Below are positions 22,995 to 34,588 of a DNA stretch of 64,000 nucleotides, one piece after another. Numbering within the stretch: the first letter of the stretch is position 1; every line of letters begins with the position of its first letter. The stretch is from the NCBI RefSeq assembly GCF_019279795.1, contig NC_056744.1, positions 900,083,904 to 900,147,903 of the forward strand, in the 5' to 3' direction. Source of the stretch: Protopterus annectens. Its lineage: Eukaryota; Chordata; Ceratodontiformes; Protopteridae. The position numbers were made by a program, and so were the translations under genes. Under the pieces are notes generated by a model that ran no database searches, was not told where the DNA came from, and worked only from the letters and a program-made list of their open reading frames with translations.

Positions 22995-24580
22995 TGAGTC
23001 ACGTGAACAGCCATCAGGTAACATATTGGTATAATGAAGATATAGTGAGATGACAATCCAGCGGGAAATATGCAAATGAGCTGAGCAAGGCAACATGGTC
23101 ATTAGCTTGCACAACATCAAATCTTTGGAATGCAACACAGCACCCTAGAAATAATGGACAATCATTAACACAATGACAGTCTGTGACATATAAAAACATA
23201 GGTTATGTACTACAAACAGTACTGTCTGTATACTAATAACAATGCCCTACATATATTTATTAGCAATTGCTATGTATGACCATGCAAAATGCAAACTACA
23301 TAATGCTGATTGGTGATTATGTTACAGTCAGCTAGAAGTAAAGAACAGCAATGGCTATGTGCATAACTATCCCCAAACACAGGACACCAGTGTGATGTAA
23401 GCAAAGCATCCAAGGTGTTGTAGGTAGAAGTGATACCCACGTTGAACTGAAGTGCATGCCAGACATATTCTGGCAACAACAGTATCGACATTGAGACAGA
23501 AGACACCCATTCAGTATGTGAATAGGCAGGCTATGCACAACAAATCAGTCACTGAGCACCTCATCCAGACATACCAGTGTACAAACACCTGTAGAACAAA
23601 CAGCAGACAAAATACTACTAACTTGTATGTAAAACATCAGAATGAAAAGCACTGTGTCAGTTACACATAACTGACTGTCATCTAGGTTGTGACCATTACC
23701 TTCAGCAAGCATGGCTTGCTCTTAAATCATATGCAAACATATTTTTATGAAATTCAAACTAGTAATCGCAGGGATTGTATGACTATTGCACTTACCTTAC
23801 AGATGCATGAGAGGTATTCTGTATGTTGCTATGTAGCATGTATTTGTTATTATGTTATGGATATTTATTCATCAATGCTTCTTAAACCATGCTGCAGAAA
23901 TATTGCCTCAATAAAACTATATCTCTGTTTATGTTTGTTTACCATGTATGTCTGTGGTATGCTTACAGAGATGGAGTCTTTCTGACATTTTCTGTAAGTT
24001 GTTCAATTGATAATGTATTGATACTTTCTGATAAGAGTAATAGTTATATCACTGATTTTCATGCCATACAGATAAAATGAGTATAGCATTCACTGCTCAC
24101 TATTGATTGTGTTGATATTCATATATAACAGTTCAGGTTAATATGACTGCTTTTTTTTATACAGGTTGTCTGTTTAGACTCAAGTTGCATAACATCTTTT
24201 GACAGTTTGCAACAGCCAGCCAACATAATTGTTTTATACATATGTTATAAGTACTGGGTTAATGTAAGCTGCATGTGTGGCTCAGTGTTGTTGTTGGACT
24301 ACTACTGCTGTAATGCCCACTGTAATGGGTTCAAATCTCACGTTCAACCTCTACAGGTAGGGCAAGTTATATTGTTGTTCCAAGCCTTATACATACAGAC
24401 ATTGTTTTCATATCACATATGGTATTTTATATGTCACAGTACTATATGGGACAGGGACTGTTTCATAGAATTTTGCAATGCACTGGATTGCTTAGAGGGT
24501 AAATTGACATAAACTGTCAACATAACCATCACCATGTGTGGGATCCCACATTAATCTAACCATGGGCATATAACTATCGT
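22995..24580. other. Unassigned sequence
   Basis: No motif is recognised. It may include the left flank or left end of the Harbinger element that follows, but no terminal inverted repeat could be paired by eye. Confidence 0.3.
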
Positions 24581-24584
24581 CCAG

Positions 24585-26985
24585 ATGGCAAACAGACATA
24601 GGGTTGACAATTTTTCACTACAGGAAAATGACATAATAATAGATGCTCTTCACCAGCACAGATGGAGACTCCTTGGATGGGCAGGAAATGCAGTTTGGAG
24701 GACTGAAGTGTTGAGTGACATTACCAACATGATTAAAGCTGTGAAAGGTCACATTAGGATATTGGAGGCCTGTTGTCAAAGGTGCACTGACATGATCCTT
24801 TGTACAGCCAACATGGTATGTGGATATGAGAGGTCAAGGGGCGCCACCAGTGGATTAGATAGTGTTTCATATATGGAGTGGGGTGGGGTGGGATAAAATC
24901 AGGTGTTCCAGGTTACTTTGCATAACATTGCTACATATGGAGTACCTCATTACAGACTGTTGTTGCATGCATATTCATGCACTGTTATTTTTGTGTTGCA
25001 ACAAAAGAGTTGCATTGTGCACATGGGTCTACACAGGGTGATGCTGACCAATGTAAGTGCAATGACATGTTGCCATACAACTGGAGTACATACATAGTAG
25101 TATAGCCAACATGTTTAATGTGGTCTGCATTTATTTGCACAGGTACATCCACTTCTGCATAACAGCAGGACATGACAGGTGAGTGTGTCCTTATACTGTT
25201 ACTGTAACCATTACCTGTTATTGCTTCTGCCTTCAGTCATGCCAGTGCTATATACTGTCATACTGATATTTCCCTGACATTGTAACCTACAGGTACATCT
25301 TCTGGGGACATGAACCATGCAAGTGCACCTACATGCAGACCAGGTATGGTTTTCCACCATGTATATAGCCTGCAGCACTGTGTAGCATAACAGTGTTGGA
25401 TGAAATTAATGTTGCTGTTTTTCTACAGAGGAACATCTAGCCAACAGACATAGTTATGACAATATTACGTGAGTATCATTATATCCTCTTACTGTGTTGC
25501 ATATGTCATCATGTGCCTATGCCTGTGCCTGCATACATGACTGTGCATACTTTGTCAGTATTTTCCCACTGCAAGATCCACATTATGACAAACTCACCAC
25601 TTTGGAAGGCTGCAACTGGTATGCTATTCTCTGTTTCAAACATATCATTACTGTTAGTACTGTTGTTGTCCTCCATTAATACTGTGTCCTTCTACTCTTG
25701 AATAGGACAGCCACAATCAGTGTCTCAGTCATGATCGTTTTACCTCTATTGGAATGGTACATGCTGGCAAGTTTGCAATTAATAATGCTGTGTTTATGCC
25801 TTGGTTTCCCTACAACAGTTGTATTTTAGCCCTCACCTCCAGTACCAGATTCACATGGGGGCATATCAGGTGTGTTTGCATTGCTCACATATGTCATGTA
25901 TGTTGCATATGTAAAATAATTGTCAACTTCCCGTTATATAGGTTCTGTGGGCCATATCTGGACAAGACCTCCTAGTAAGTCATTATTTGTGACATTGTTG
26001 TGACATATATGTGGCATATATCAGTAATGATATCCAGCATGTGATATCAGCATATTTACCTGACTTGTGTCATTTGCCTTTTCTTTTAGCATGTCCACTG
26101 CCTTCACTATCCTTTAGCCTGTCTACTGATCTCAATGTGGGATCTGATGTGTCTCACTATGGTGGCATGGCCTCTGGAACGCAGGACACAGATATGGTGA
26201 TACAGTCTGGTACAGATGGTGACAATCATGTGGATGAGGCTGTAGCTTCAGACGAAGAGGAAAACATGTCCAGCCATTCTGACAATGTGGGGACATGAGA
26301 CTGTGGACAGGATGAGGCCTATGGACCACAGTCCCATGTTGAATCTGCTGGTGATGTTGACACTAACCCACAGCACAGTGATACTGCCTGATGCAGGGGA
26401 TGTAGGCATGTAGCTGGTGTGTATGGGTGCATGTCAGAAGGTGTCTGCCTACTCCTACAGGTAAATGAATGCTCACAGTGATGTCCTGGATCTGACATTC
26501 ATGCACTTTGCCATGCCATGGATCATGCTGCACACTAGCTGTATGTGCTACATGAAGGACAGGAGCACAGACACAGTGAGGTCATGGTAACATTGACTAC
26601 TCAGAATGAAAGCATGTTATCTGTGGCAGAGTGCATTGAATCTCTGGTTAGAGCAGTACTACAGCAGTGCCATAGTACTAGCAGGGTTCTGGATGCCCTG
26701 ACTGTGCTTAGTTGAGTGCCACATGGAAGAGGTACTCCCACTTTCAGTAGACCAACCCTTGCCCTTCGGTCATCAATGTCTATACTGCAACGTTCACACA
26801 TCTGCTGCTGGCCAATCTGGTGCGGGCCTAGCAGTCATGACCAGTCAATTCACACCTATGCTCCTTCCTGCAGTTTGTCTCCTCATGCTGGTGTCACCCC
26901 ATCAGTTTCCACTGTGGAGCAACCTTGGCTGAGTGTTTCCATACATGGTAGGGGCAGCCAGAACTCTGGTGTGAGCTGGCAGCAT
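24585..26985 (+). pseudogene. Harbinger Myb/SANT-like DNA-binding protein gene
   Basis: The first frame (24585-24896) reads RVDNFSLQENDIIIDALHQH, then RWRLLGWAG and TNMIKAVKGHIRILEACCQR, CTDMI. This is the trihelix Myb/SANT-like domain carried by Harbinger elements (FT..E...L...V...W...LFG; V..V......R....V..RW.DM). Later parts are an acidic stretch (near 26150-26300: DEAVASDEEENMSSHSDN) and a C-terminal helix (about 26600-26710: MLSVAECIESLVRAVLQQCH). Between them are short segments bounded by pyrimidine-AG and GT-type signals (for example 25292-25342, 25430-25468), suggesting introns. In this family the Myb-like protein binds transposon ends and carries the transposase into the nucleus. The gene converges on the transposase gene at 27.6-28.8 kb. 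Confidence 0.6.
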
Positions 26986-27654
26986 GAGTGCTCTAGACTG
27001 CGTCAGAGTAATGCTAACATTTGATCCACTATGTCATGTAGTATCAGTCTCACACCATGGCAATGATGGCTATGCAGACCATGTCAAAGATGACAATGTC
27101 ATCTGTCTATGATTGTTGTGAAGTCTGATGCTACAGGAGGCTGTCATTTTTACTAACCATAGGTGACTCCATTTAGTACACAATACTTTGTCCATACTTT
27201 ACATTGATATGTTATTGTTATATTGATAACAGTTCTGCAGTATGTCCTGACTTGGTTTCCTGTTCACACGAAGAGGTAGGAATTGGGTTCACAAAAGTAT
27301 ACCCATTGCTCTCTGCTATACACACATACACCATTATGAATCTGTATGCATACCTGTGTCACGTGTGGCCTGAGTTTATGGTCCATGTCATGGAAGATTC
27401 TTACATGTTCATACCATTACATGTTAGAATTATGTTGTTATGTCTGATGCTCAGTGTAAACATCTACTGGGTAATTTTCTTTAGATGCAGTCTGTGCTGC
27501 TGTGGTGGGGCAACACCAGAACATCAATGTTTAATGTGTGTACTTCTGTATGTGTGGCTTGTCATGATTCAAAAGTGTGCATCAGATGCAGTGCCACCTG
27601 GGCCTGGACTTGTGGTCACATCCTCCATTACCACTCCTGTTTCTTCTGACTCAT

Positions 27655-28830
27655 GTTCTCCTACTCCTCCTCTGATAGCTGTGGAATATCATCTTCAGAC
27701 ATCTGGGATTCTTGAGGTAGTTCACCTATACCTGCAGCAGGATGACTGCCATGTGTTGTTGTTAGCATATTGTGCAGTATGGCGCACACAGTAATCATCT
27801 GTGCTGCTTTTGTAGGTGTGTATTGCAGTGCATCCCCGGATGTATCCAGACATCTGAAACTGTCTTTCAGTACACCAAAGACACATTCTATGATATTTTG
27901 TGTTGTGGCATGTGCTCTCCTGTAGGCACCCGTTGCAGGTTGGAAGGTTCTCTTTATAGGGTCATTAGCCATGGCTCAAGTGGATAACCATAATCACCTG
28001 TTGTGGGGAGGAAAAACACATATGCTGTCATCATTAATAATAGCGACAGGGATATATTTATCTTACATCTTAGCTGTGTTCCTGCACCTACCCAGCAGTA
28101 GTCCCACAGGTATTTCACCTTGCTGGAAAGCAGCCCTCAAACCACTTTGCCTAAATATAGCAGCATCATGGATACTCCCTGGGTGTGGCATCATGATGTT
28201 TATTATGTTGCCACCTACTGTGCACACCACCTGCAGTTCATGGATGGCCACCCTTTTCTATTGATGTATTTTTCTGTTTCTGGGTGCACGTGGGTCTTAA
28301 TAGGGATGTGGTTGCATTCTTTTACTCTAAGAATATAGGGGAGGTTTGCGGTATTATAGAAATGGTAAAGGTCTGTTCAGCACTCCATGGGTGTAGATGG
28401 AAAGTGTATGTGTCTAACTACCTTTGTTCACATTTCTGCCAGGACTTTTGCAAGGCTATTAACGGCAGCTGTCTGTGACACTCCTACAGCATCTCCTAAA
28501 TGCCACTGGAATTTCCTGGATGACAGTATACCTAGGCTCAGAAAGGCTTTTGTTTCGAGAGGTATGAAATTGTCTCACAATATACACACAGACATGCATG
28601 GGGTGCACATGTTGCACACAGCCAGAACAAGCTGCCTCTCTAAGCAGTACCTGTCAATGATTTCTTGATATGACATATAGCTTAGTTGTAACCTGGCTCT
28701 CTGTCTAGCTGGCTGCCTTCTAGGATGCACAACCAGATACTGCTCCATAGTTTGCAGTACTACAGCCTGTTGCAGTTCATTCACTGCAGGTAGCATTGTT
28801 TTTGTGAGTATTGCTACAAATTCCATATGA
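27655..28830 (-). pseudogene. Harbinger transposase (HARBI1-like)
   Basis: Minus-strand segments appear in family order. The N-terminus (28826-28575) contains MSYQEIIDRYCLERQLVLAV. A middle part near 28540-28440 reads AFLSLGILSSRKFQWHLGDA, VGVSQTAAVNSLAKVLAEM, matching the usual FLA.G.FQ..IGD..GVSQ.TVS block. The DDE core (28251-28063) reads VVCTVGGNIINIMMPHPGSI, HDAAIFRQSGL and GEIPVGLLLG. The end (27972-27661) reads AYRRAHATTQNIIECVFGVL, KDSFRCL and AAQMITVCAILHNML. The enzyme cuts and pastes the element with 3-bp target duplications. The pieces lie in different frames, so the gene is decayed, spliced or both. Confidence 0.8.
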
Positions 28831-28834
28831 TTCC

Positions 28835-29210
28835 ATGGGAATTAATTAAACTACTTGCTTTGCAGTACGCCATTGTCAGAGGATTTTGGAAACAGAATCC
28901 GCATTGCACTTTGGCGCATTTAAGTTGCATTGGGCATGTACGATGCATTTTGGAATCTGACAGGCATTCTCAGAATCCATAATTATCCTATGCTAAATGA
29001 ATAAATACTCCAACTGATTTCAGTGTGTCTTCGGAAATCACTTCCGCAGCTGTTGCGCTGAAGTCTTTCTTCTGTGTACTGTACTGTCTGCAGCTAGCTT
29101 TTGGAATCCAGCACCATATCTCTCAGTACATTTAACTATTAATTGCTTAACTCATCCTTTTCCATGTACAGCATTGTATTCATTCACTTTTAGAAATGCA
29201 TGTGGCTGGT
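28835..29210. other. Unassigned flank of the Harbinger element
   Basis: Likely contains the right end of the Harbinger copy. Repeated GGAATC/GGATTTTGGAA words are visible near 28880-28975, but no terminal pair could be fixed. Confidence 0.3.
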
Positions 29211-29214
29211 CATC

Positions 29215-29300
29215 TCTTTATTTATTTATTAATTGATAAGTGGGTATTTATGGCTAACTAGGGAGAAGTCGCTGATGTCCACTGGTGTTTGGCCAGACTG
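29215..29300 (-). repeat. LINE 3'-end-like sequence
   Basis: On the minus strand CATCAGCGACTTCTCCCTAG is followed within 45 bases by TTAATAAATAAATAAAG, the tail form of L2-type LINEs. No coding sequence accompanies it. Confidence 0.35.
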
Positions 29301-29925
29301 CTCTGTGACACATTACTGCTTGTGTTTTTAATTACTTGGCTTTTTAACAAGAGTGAAGTCCACAGCCTGTATCTAGAGTAGTGTCAGTTTACTACCTAGG
29401 GCTAGGGTTGTAGTGTTAGATGTAGACCGGAGATTCTTCACTGTCTGTCACTAGGATAGTGCAACACTTTTTGAAGCATTTATGATTTGATGAGTTTTCT
29501 GATAAAAATCATTATTGGCTAAATAGATGCACTTGCACATATGATGATGACTGTTTTGATGCAGTTGTTGCCTATTTTGAGGAGGACAAGCATTCAAAAA
29601 CCACCTGTGTAAAAAGGTACAGTTGACAAATTCCTGCTGTGCAAAAAGGGCTCCTCTATGTCACCATATTGTTAGTGATTTATTAGGTAAAGCTGTCAAA
29701 CTGAATCTGGTTTCATCAGCTTAATAAGGATATTTTTTAATAACATTTTAAACCTGCCTATCCACAACCATCAAGTCTTCATCTGCTCTCAGCACAATCA
29801 GTCCCCTCATCCTAGGACACTGAGAGATGGAGGAAAGAGACAGGGACAGAAGCCGCCATTTAACAGCAGTTTGGAGATTTTTCAAATTATCCTAATAACC
29901 TCTGCAATGGGTAGCCGTGCACTTT
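29300..29925. other. Unassigned sequence
   Basis: No coding or repeat motif is recognised. Confidence 0.3.
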
Positions 29926-29934
29926 TTTAAAAAT

Positions 29935-30015
29935 GTAATCAATTTATTTATTAACCAGGTTAGTGAACTGGTCATCCTGGACTCTTTTCATTCATGATCT
30001 GTACCACAAGGCCAA
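29935..30015 (-). repeat. L2-type LINE 3'-end fragment
   Basis: The plus strand AATTTATTTATTAACCAGGT followed by GTGAACTGGTCATCCTGGAC is the reverse of a common L2-type LINE terminus (CCTGGTTAATAAATAAAT). Confidence 0.4.
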
Positions 30016-30309
30016 GAGTAAATGTATATATGTGGATACTTTAGAGTAGTGAGCCAATCAGTATGTTTTGAGTGGTGAAAGTAAACTTTAGTTCATGGAG
30101 AAATGCTACGCAGGAGCAAATATTGCCTCCTTGATGAAGATGAATGCCATAAATCGTCCTCTAAGTTGCAGCAGGCTTATCCCTGCATATCATTTGTATT
30201 GTTTATTTTTTGTAACTAATGATCACTTAATTTCATTTATATTAGTGTGATATAGATTTAGGGTGAAAGATTAGCAATGCATTTTTCAACAAAAGATCAT
30301 TATTAGTTC

Positions 30310-31130
30310 AAATGTATTTATTTATTTTACATTTTTTACCGGGAAAGTCAGACTGGGCACATGTCCATTTTCAGTGGAGGCCCGGGGAGAAAAGCTCCAC
30401 AGTTACCAAAGAATAATATATGTGACATTTACACAGTACAGATTTTAATATAGTAATAGTACAGTTGTACAAGAAAACTGTGATTTCATATGTAAACCAC
30501 TGTAATGAATATGTCATTTTTAATATAGTAATAGTACAGTTGTACAAGAAAACTGTGATTTCATATGTAAACCACTGTAATGAATATGTCATTTTACACC
30601 ATAAACAGTAAAGATAACACACAGCAGAGTATACACTATAGTAATGGAGTTAAGTATAATTAGATAGTATTCAGACAGTAGCTTATTTACAATAGAGTGG
30701 GTTTATAAGTAATTAGGCAGTAGTAGATGTAAAATGTGATAGATGGTTGACAGTGCTAACTTGACAGATATAAGTCAGCCGTGGTATGATAAGCTTGGTA
30801 GGTGGGGGTAGGGTTATGAGCAATATTAACTTGAAGAGATTGCTGGTTTTAATCTAGTCAGCGGTATTGCAGGGGCATAGCCACTTGTTTATTAGGTGAG
30901 TTTTTAGCAATGTTTTAAATTGAGAGAGGATCGGGGTGGATGATATTTCATATGGTAATGGATTCCGGACTTTGCCTATATAGTTTGAGAATAGCGATTC
31001 CCTGGCTGAATTTCTGGCTGACTCAATTTTGATAAGTGGTTTATTGGTGGAGCATAAAGTTCTAGAGCTGGTATATGGTGGTAGAATATTTTGGAGTGTG
31101 GGTATTCTTTAAATTATTAAGAATATTTTG
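30310..31130 (-). mobile_element. L2-like LINE fragment: ORF2 C-terminus and 3' UTR
   Basis: Minus-strand translation of about 31080-30870 gives SSRTLCSTNKPLIKIESARN, SARESLFSNYIGKVRNPLPY, EISSTPILSQFKTLLKTHL, the typical C-terminal block of L2/Rex1-type ORF2 (the usual W in 'W.SLP' is R here). The 3' UTR runs to GGAGCTTTTCTCCCCGGGCC and a TAAATAAATA tail near 30310. It is the same family as the copy at 11745-12565. A 74-bp tandem duplication lies in the UTR. Confidence 0.7.
30443..30590. repeat. Two-copy tandem duplication, 74-bp period
   Basis: The 74-base unit starting TTTTAATATAGTAATAG is repeated essentially perfectly (30443-30516 and 30517-30590), so the duplication is recent. It falls in the 3' UTR of the L2-like fragment. 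Confidence 0.95.
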
Positions 31131-31249
31131 GTAGAATAATTTGGAGTGTGGGTATTCAAATAGTCATGAAAGTTGTATGAGAATGCATTAGCAATATTAC
31201 TGTCTTAAACAGTTATGCCACAGCAGCAATATGCTTTCCCTCCAATAAT

Positions 31250-31522
31250 GGGGTGTATATCACTTAATCAAATTGACACTTCAAATGGCATTTCATCGGA
31301 AATGCCATTCATTGAATCCCACTCATGTGGGGGGCTGTGCTCCCACACCCCTGCTAATTATATATACCAACTCTGAGATTGCACTACAGTGGGGAAAGGG
31401 CAGATTTCCCGATCCTCACTGTATCGCGATCTCAGTATGAACAGTTTGACAAATGGCATGTTTGATAAGTGCACTGAAAATGCCATCTGCTGAACTGATT
31501 TTATTCTTAACTGAGAGGGACC
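31250..31522. mobile_element. MITE of the 8-bp-TSD family
   Basis: CCAATAAT lies on both sides (31242-31249 and 31523-31530). The left terminus GGGGTGTATATCACTTAATC matches the termini of the MITE at 1516. The centre holds the shared core (TATATACCAACTCTGAGATT, 31353-31385). Inner arms contain inverted AAATGGCATTT blocks. The right terminus is less well conserved. Confidence 0.65.
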
Positions 31523-31599
31523 CCAATAATGTATCGTGGTATTTTGGATAACTAGTTTTTCAGATGAATGAACATCATTAAAAAATGATTGACTGTACA

Positions 31600-32075
31600 G
31601 CACTTTTGGTCCATGTTGGACTATGAGCTTACAAAATATTCTGTGTTGGTAAAACTAGCAAGAAGCTATGCATTAGTATGATAGAATATCTGGACAACAT
31701 TAATAAGCAGAGTAGAAATTATGCTGTCGAGTTACAGCAAAGAAGCTATACATTATTCTGTCTGCTAGTATCTGCTTATATTAAACCAGCACCAAGGAGG
31801 TGGCAAAATGAAAGTTATATTTTCATACAAGGAGCAAAATGATGCAGCAAGCTGGCAGGCTGTTTGGATGATAGACTAAATTAAAGGTTCTGTAATACCA
31901 GCAATAATATCAATTAGAAGTTACAGAAAAAAATAGTTTAGAAAGTAATTTTGACACCACTGGATGGCAGCATTAAACAACACATTATTCACACAGACGG
32001 TTCAAAGTTTGAGAAACTTCTGCCTTCCTCTACACTTCACTTTACATGAAATGTGTTCACATTTAGATTATCATG
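31600..32075. other. Unassigned sequence
   Basis: No motif is recognised between the MITE and the hAT-like left terminus. Confidence 0.3.
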
Positions 32076-32079
32076 TCAT

Positions 32080-32125
32080 CAGGGTCGGCCTTAGCAATTT
32101 GGACCATTTTGATGTGCACCCCCCC
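32080..32125 (+). repeat. hAT-like left terminus
   Basis: CAGGGTCGGCCTTAGCAATT begins here. An inverted partner (reverse complement CAGGGTCGGCCTTAAGCCAA) ends at 36758. CAGGG termini and 8-bp duplications are typical of hAT elements. The outer 8-mers CATGTCAT and CATGTGAC agree at 6 of 8 positions. Confidence 0.5.
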
Positions 32126-32151
32126 CCCCCCCCACACACACACACACACAC
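32119..32151. repeat. Poly-C and (CA)n tract
   Basis: Fifteen C residues followed by nine CA units, adjoining the hAT-like terminus. Confidence 0.95.
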
Positions 32152-32159
32152 CTACCTAC

Positions 32160-32980
32160 CACCGCAACCCTCCTACTTTCTGGCTTCTTGAATTTAAAAC
32201 TATTTCAAATTAGGCATCAGAAATATCTGTTGCTGCATATTAAAAGTGAAACAGTATGTTTATTTATTAACTTACACTTTGTCACAACACATGTTAAAAT
32301 GGAAGTAGATCATTAGACTCCTGAATTACTCACAGATCCAGCATCTCCTGTAGATCTTCTTTCAGGGATGCTTAACTCACTTAAGCACCCAAAAAAAGAG
32401 CCTATATGATGGGCCACTGAGGCCCTGTGCCCACAAAGTGTTTCATCAGCTCAGTGTACCCTAACTTACCAGTAAATATCTTCCCAAATATTTGTAGTGC
32501 TGAGTAGTTCTCCTGAACTTGGGTAGGAGATAGGTGCATCCTTATCCCTTGACCCCATTCACACTTCTTTTATTTTTTTCCCTCTCTTTTATTTATATCC
32601 CCTGCCTTTTCCTTCTTCCCTGTCATTTGACTAACACCTTACTTTCCTTCGCATTCTATGTTCAACTGCATGCACTGTAGGCACCTCTTCGTTTGTATAT
32701 TATTTTATCCCTAGAAACATTCTATATATGACATTTTCATAGTGTGCATGTACTCTTCTTACTAATTTTGCCGATTGAGCTCTGGTATCATGTTTACTTA
32801 TAATTGTGTTGATTTATGCTACATATTATCCAGACTTATACCCCTCTGCATGTTTGCTTGTAAATGACCAGTGTTGCACTAATATTGCTTAAAGTTCACT
32901 GTTTCTTTGGTTATATTTCCACAGTGCTAAAACTGAAAATGGTCTATGCTGATCAGTGCTTTACCTTGGTTTACAAACAT
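32160..32980. other. Unassigned interior of the hAT-like interval
   Basis: No transposase motif is recognised. The sequence is ordinary AT-rich DNA up to the (TA)n tract. Confidence 0.3.
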
Positions 32981-32982
32981 TA

Positions 32983-32984
<2 letters not shown>

Positions 32985-33041
<57 letters not shown>
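32985..33041. repeat. (TA)n microsatellite
   Basis: About 28 TA units directly abutting the left arm of the PLE inverted pair. Confidence 0.97.
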
Positions 33042-33045
<4 letters not shown>

Positions 33046-33656
33046 CAAACTTCTGAAATTAAAAAATAAAAAATGAAAAAAAAAGACACTGACACAAGCA
33101 TATCCTTGTGCAAAATTAGCACTTTTGTTCATTTACTTAAGGATTAGAACTTCTTCAGAACGGAAAATGTGAGTGTTTATATACAAAAAATACAATAAAG
33201 TGTAATAAAATGTCATAAAAGAACGGACATCCCATTGAAAAGAGGCTGTGCAATTGTGGAGTTAATAATTATTCAATGCTAAGATTGGAGCATCAAGCAC
33301 CAGCCAGTGAGTGCTAGATGTATTTAAACAAATGAAAATGCAGTGGAGCTGGCAAAGTCTGCATTAACAAAATGTATATCAAACAGAATGTAACAAACAT
33401 GGTCATCTAACCAATAATAGTAGGGCAACCTGGAACCAGTAATTAAATAAAATGTACAAAAGCACAGGTTTTGTATATAACACGCACTGATTGTAATTTT
33501 CCATTCTGAAGAAGTTCTAATACTTAGTAAATGAACAAAAGCACTAAATTTACACAAGGATCTGCCTGTGTCAGTGACTTTTTTATTTTTTTTATTTTTT
33601 AATTTCAAAAGTTGTTTGTTTTAATTTGTGTTTGCTCTTCCAGTTTTTCTCGGTTT

Positions 33657-33660
<4 letters not shown>
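33042..33660. mobile_element. PLE terminal-repeat pair in inverted orientation
   Basis: The left arm (33042-33185) and right arm (about 33490-33640) are reverse complements. Shared blocks include TTAAAACAAACTT/AAGTTGTTTGTTTTAA, GACACTGACAC, GTTCATTTACTTA and TTCTGAAGAAG. Between them lie about 300 bases with no PLE protein. The arms contain CTGAAGAAGTTC...GAAC, the hammerhead-like layout seen in the other PLE copies. The unit is bracketed by (TA)n tracts on both sides, which may be an expanded target duplication. It looks like a PLE that lost, or never copied, its coding part. Confidence 0.6.

Positions 33661-33751
<91 letters not shown>
33661..33751. repeat. Compound (TA)n(GT)n microsatellite
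   Basis: About 35 TA units followed by about 10 GT units, between the PLE arm and the SINE tail. Confidence 0.97.
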
Positions 33752-33752
<1 letters not shown>

Positions 33753-33753
33753 T

Positions 33754-33940
33754 CAAAGGTTGTTACTTGGCTAATGATCACCAGGGCCCTTACAAGCCTA
33801 GCAGCACACTCCCAAAAATGATAAACTGTTAAACTTGGCTTATCAACTATCATTGCCGAATTCACTACTCCCCATCAGGAAATCAAACTCTGGTCTCCTG
33901 TATGACAGGTGGGGATGATTCACACTATACTAACAAGAAA
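33754..33940 (-). mobile_element. tRNA-Asp-derived SINE with CR1/L2-type tail
   Basis: Minus strand 33939-33868 (72 bases) closely follows vertebrate tRNA-Asp: the head CTTGTTAGTATAGTG (A box), CCTGTCATACAGGAGACC (anticodon arm; GTC anticodon context) and GTTTGATTTCCTGATGGGGA (B box and acceptor). A short body and a tail GCTAGGCTTGTAAGGGCCC, then CATTAGCCAAGTAAC, follow; the tail matches the 3' end of the LINE at 36375-36432. SINEs of this plan are transcribed by RNA polymerase III and copied by a partner LINE. It is not a working tRNA because several arm pairs are mismatched. Confidence 0.8.
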
Positions 33941-33944
33941 GACT

Positions 33945-34021
33945 GTATCTATATCTATATCTATATCTATATCTATATCTATATCTATATCTATATCTAT
34001 ATCTATATCTATATCTATATA
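33945..34021. repeat. (TATATC)n hexanucleotide repeat
   Basis: About 12 units of a TATCTA hexamer directly beyond the SINE head. Confidence 0.97.
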
Positions 34022-34209
34022 TACAGGTTCCCTGTAAAAGATTGAGTGTGGGTGTTTGGTCAGCAGCTGTATATTCAACGCTTTATGATCCCTTTATGAT
34101 CAACTAAGCAGCTAGCTGACAGGTGTCTTTGATTGCACAATTTCCGTGGTTGGGAAGTATGCCCTTGCCCCATGTTTGTACAATCTTGGAGGTAGTATAT
34201 ATAATTAGT

Positions 34210-34588
34210 GGTTCTATATTATAACAGCGAACTCTTAAAATAGTGAACACTCTATAATCAACCCTTAAAAACTGAATTGGCAAAATGCCGAACACACGGA
34301 ACATCGCTCTATTAAAAAATAAATAAATAAATAAAGTGGGGGGCTTTGCTCCACACAACCCCCAATATGGGGAGCTGTGCCCCCCACACCTCCCCTACTT
34401 AAATATACCAACTCCCAAGATCGCACCACAGTGGAGGAAATGGCAAAGTTCCGAAAACAGCCCAGTGATTTTTTTCCCCTGGGAAAAAAATCTGTGTTCA
34501 TTGTGTTTGGGATTTCCCGGTTTCTATTTAAAATGGTAGATCAAACAGCGTTCACTATTTTAAGCATTCGCTGATAGAATAAGGAACC
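34210..34588. mobile_element. MITE of the 8-bp-TSD family
   Basis: The left end GGTTCTATATTATAACAGCG continues AACTCTTAAAATAGTGAAC. The inverted right end reads GGTTCCTTATTCTATCAGCG, AATGCTTAAAATAGTGAAC, so the inverted repeats match over about 43 bases. TAATTAGT (34202-34209) and TAATTAGC (34589-34596) form an 8-bp target duplication with one mismatch. The centre carries the same ATACCAACTC core as the MITEs at 1516 and 31250 although the termini differ from theirs. An AAATAAATA run is internal. Confidence 0.75.

Noticed and set aside
27204-27794. Long plus-strand open frame (196 codons)
   Set aside because: It has no family motif, its last part is antisense to the HARBI1-like end at 27661-27972, and its composition is that of chance translation of TG-rich DNA.
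33868-33939. Functional tRNA-Asp gene
   Set aside because: The arms carry mismatches, and the sequence continues directly into a SINE body with a LINE-derived tail, so it is a SINE head.
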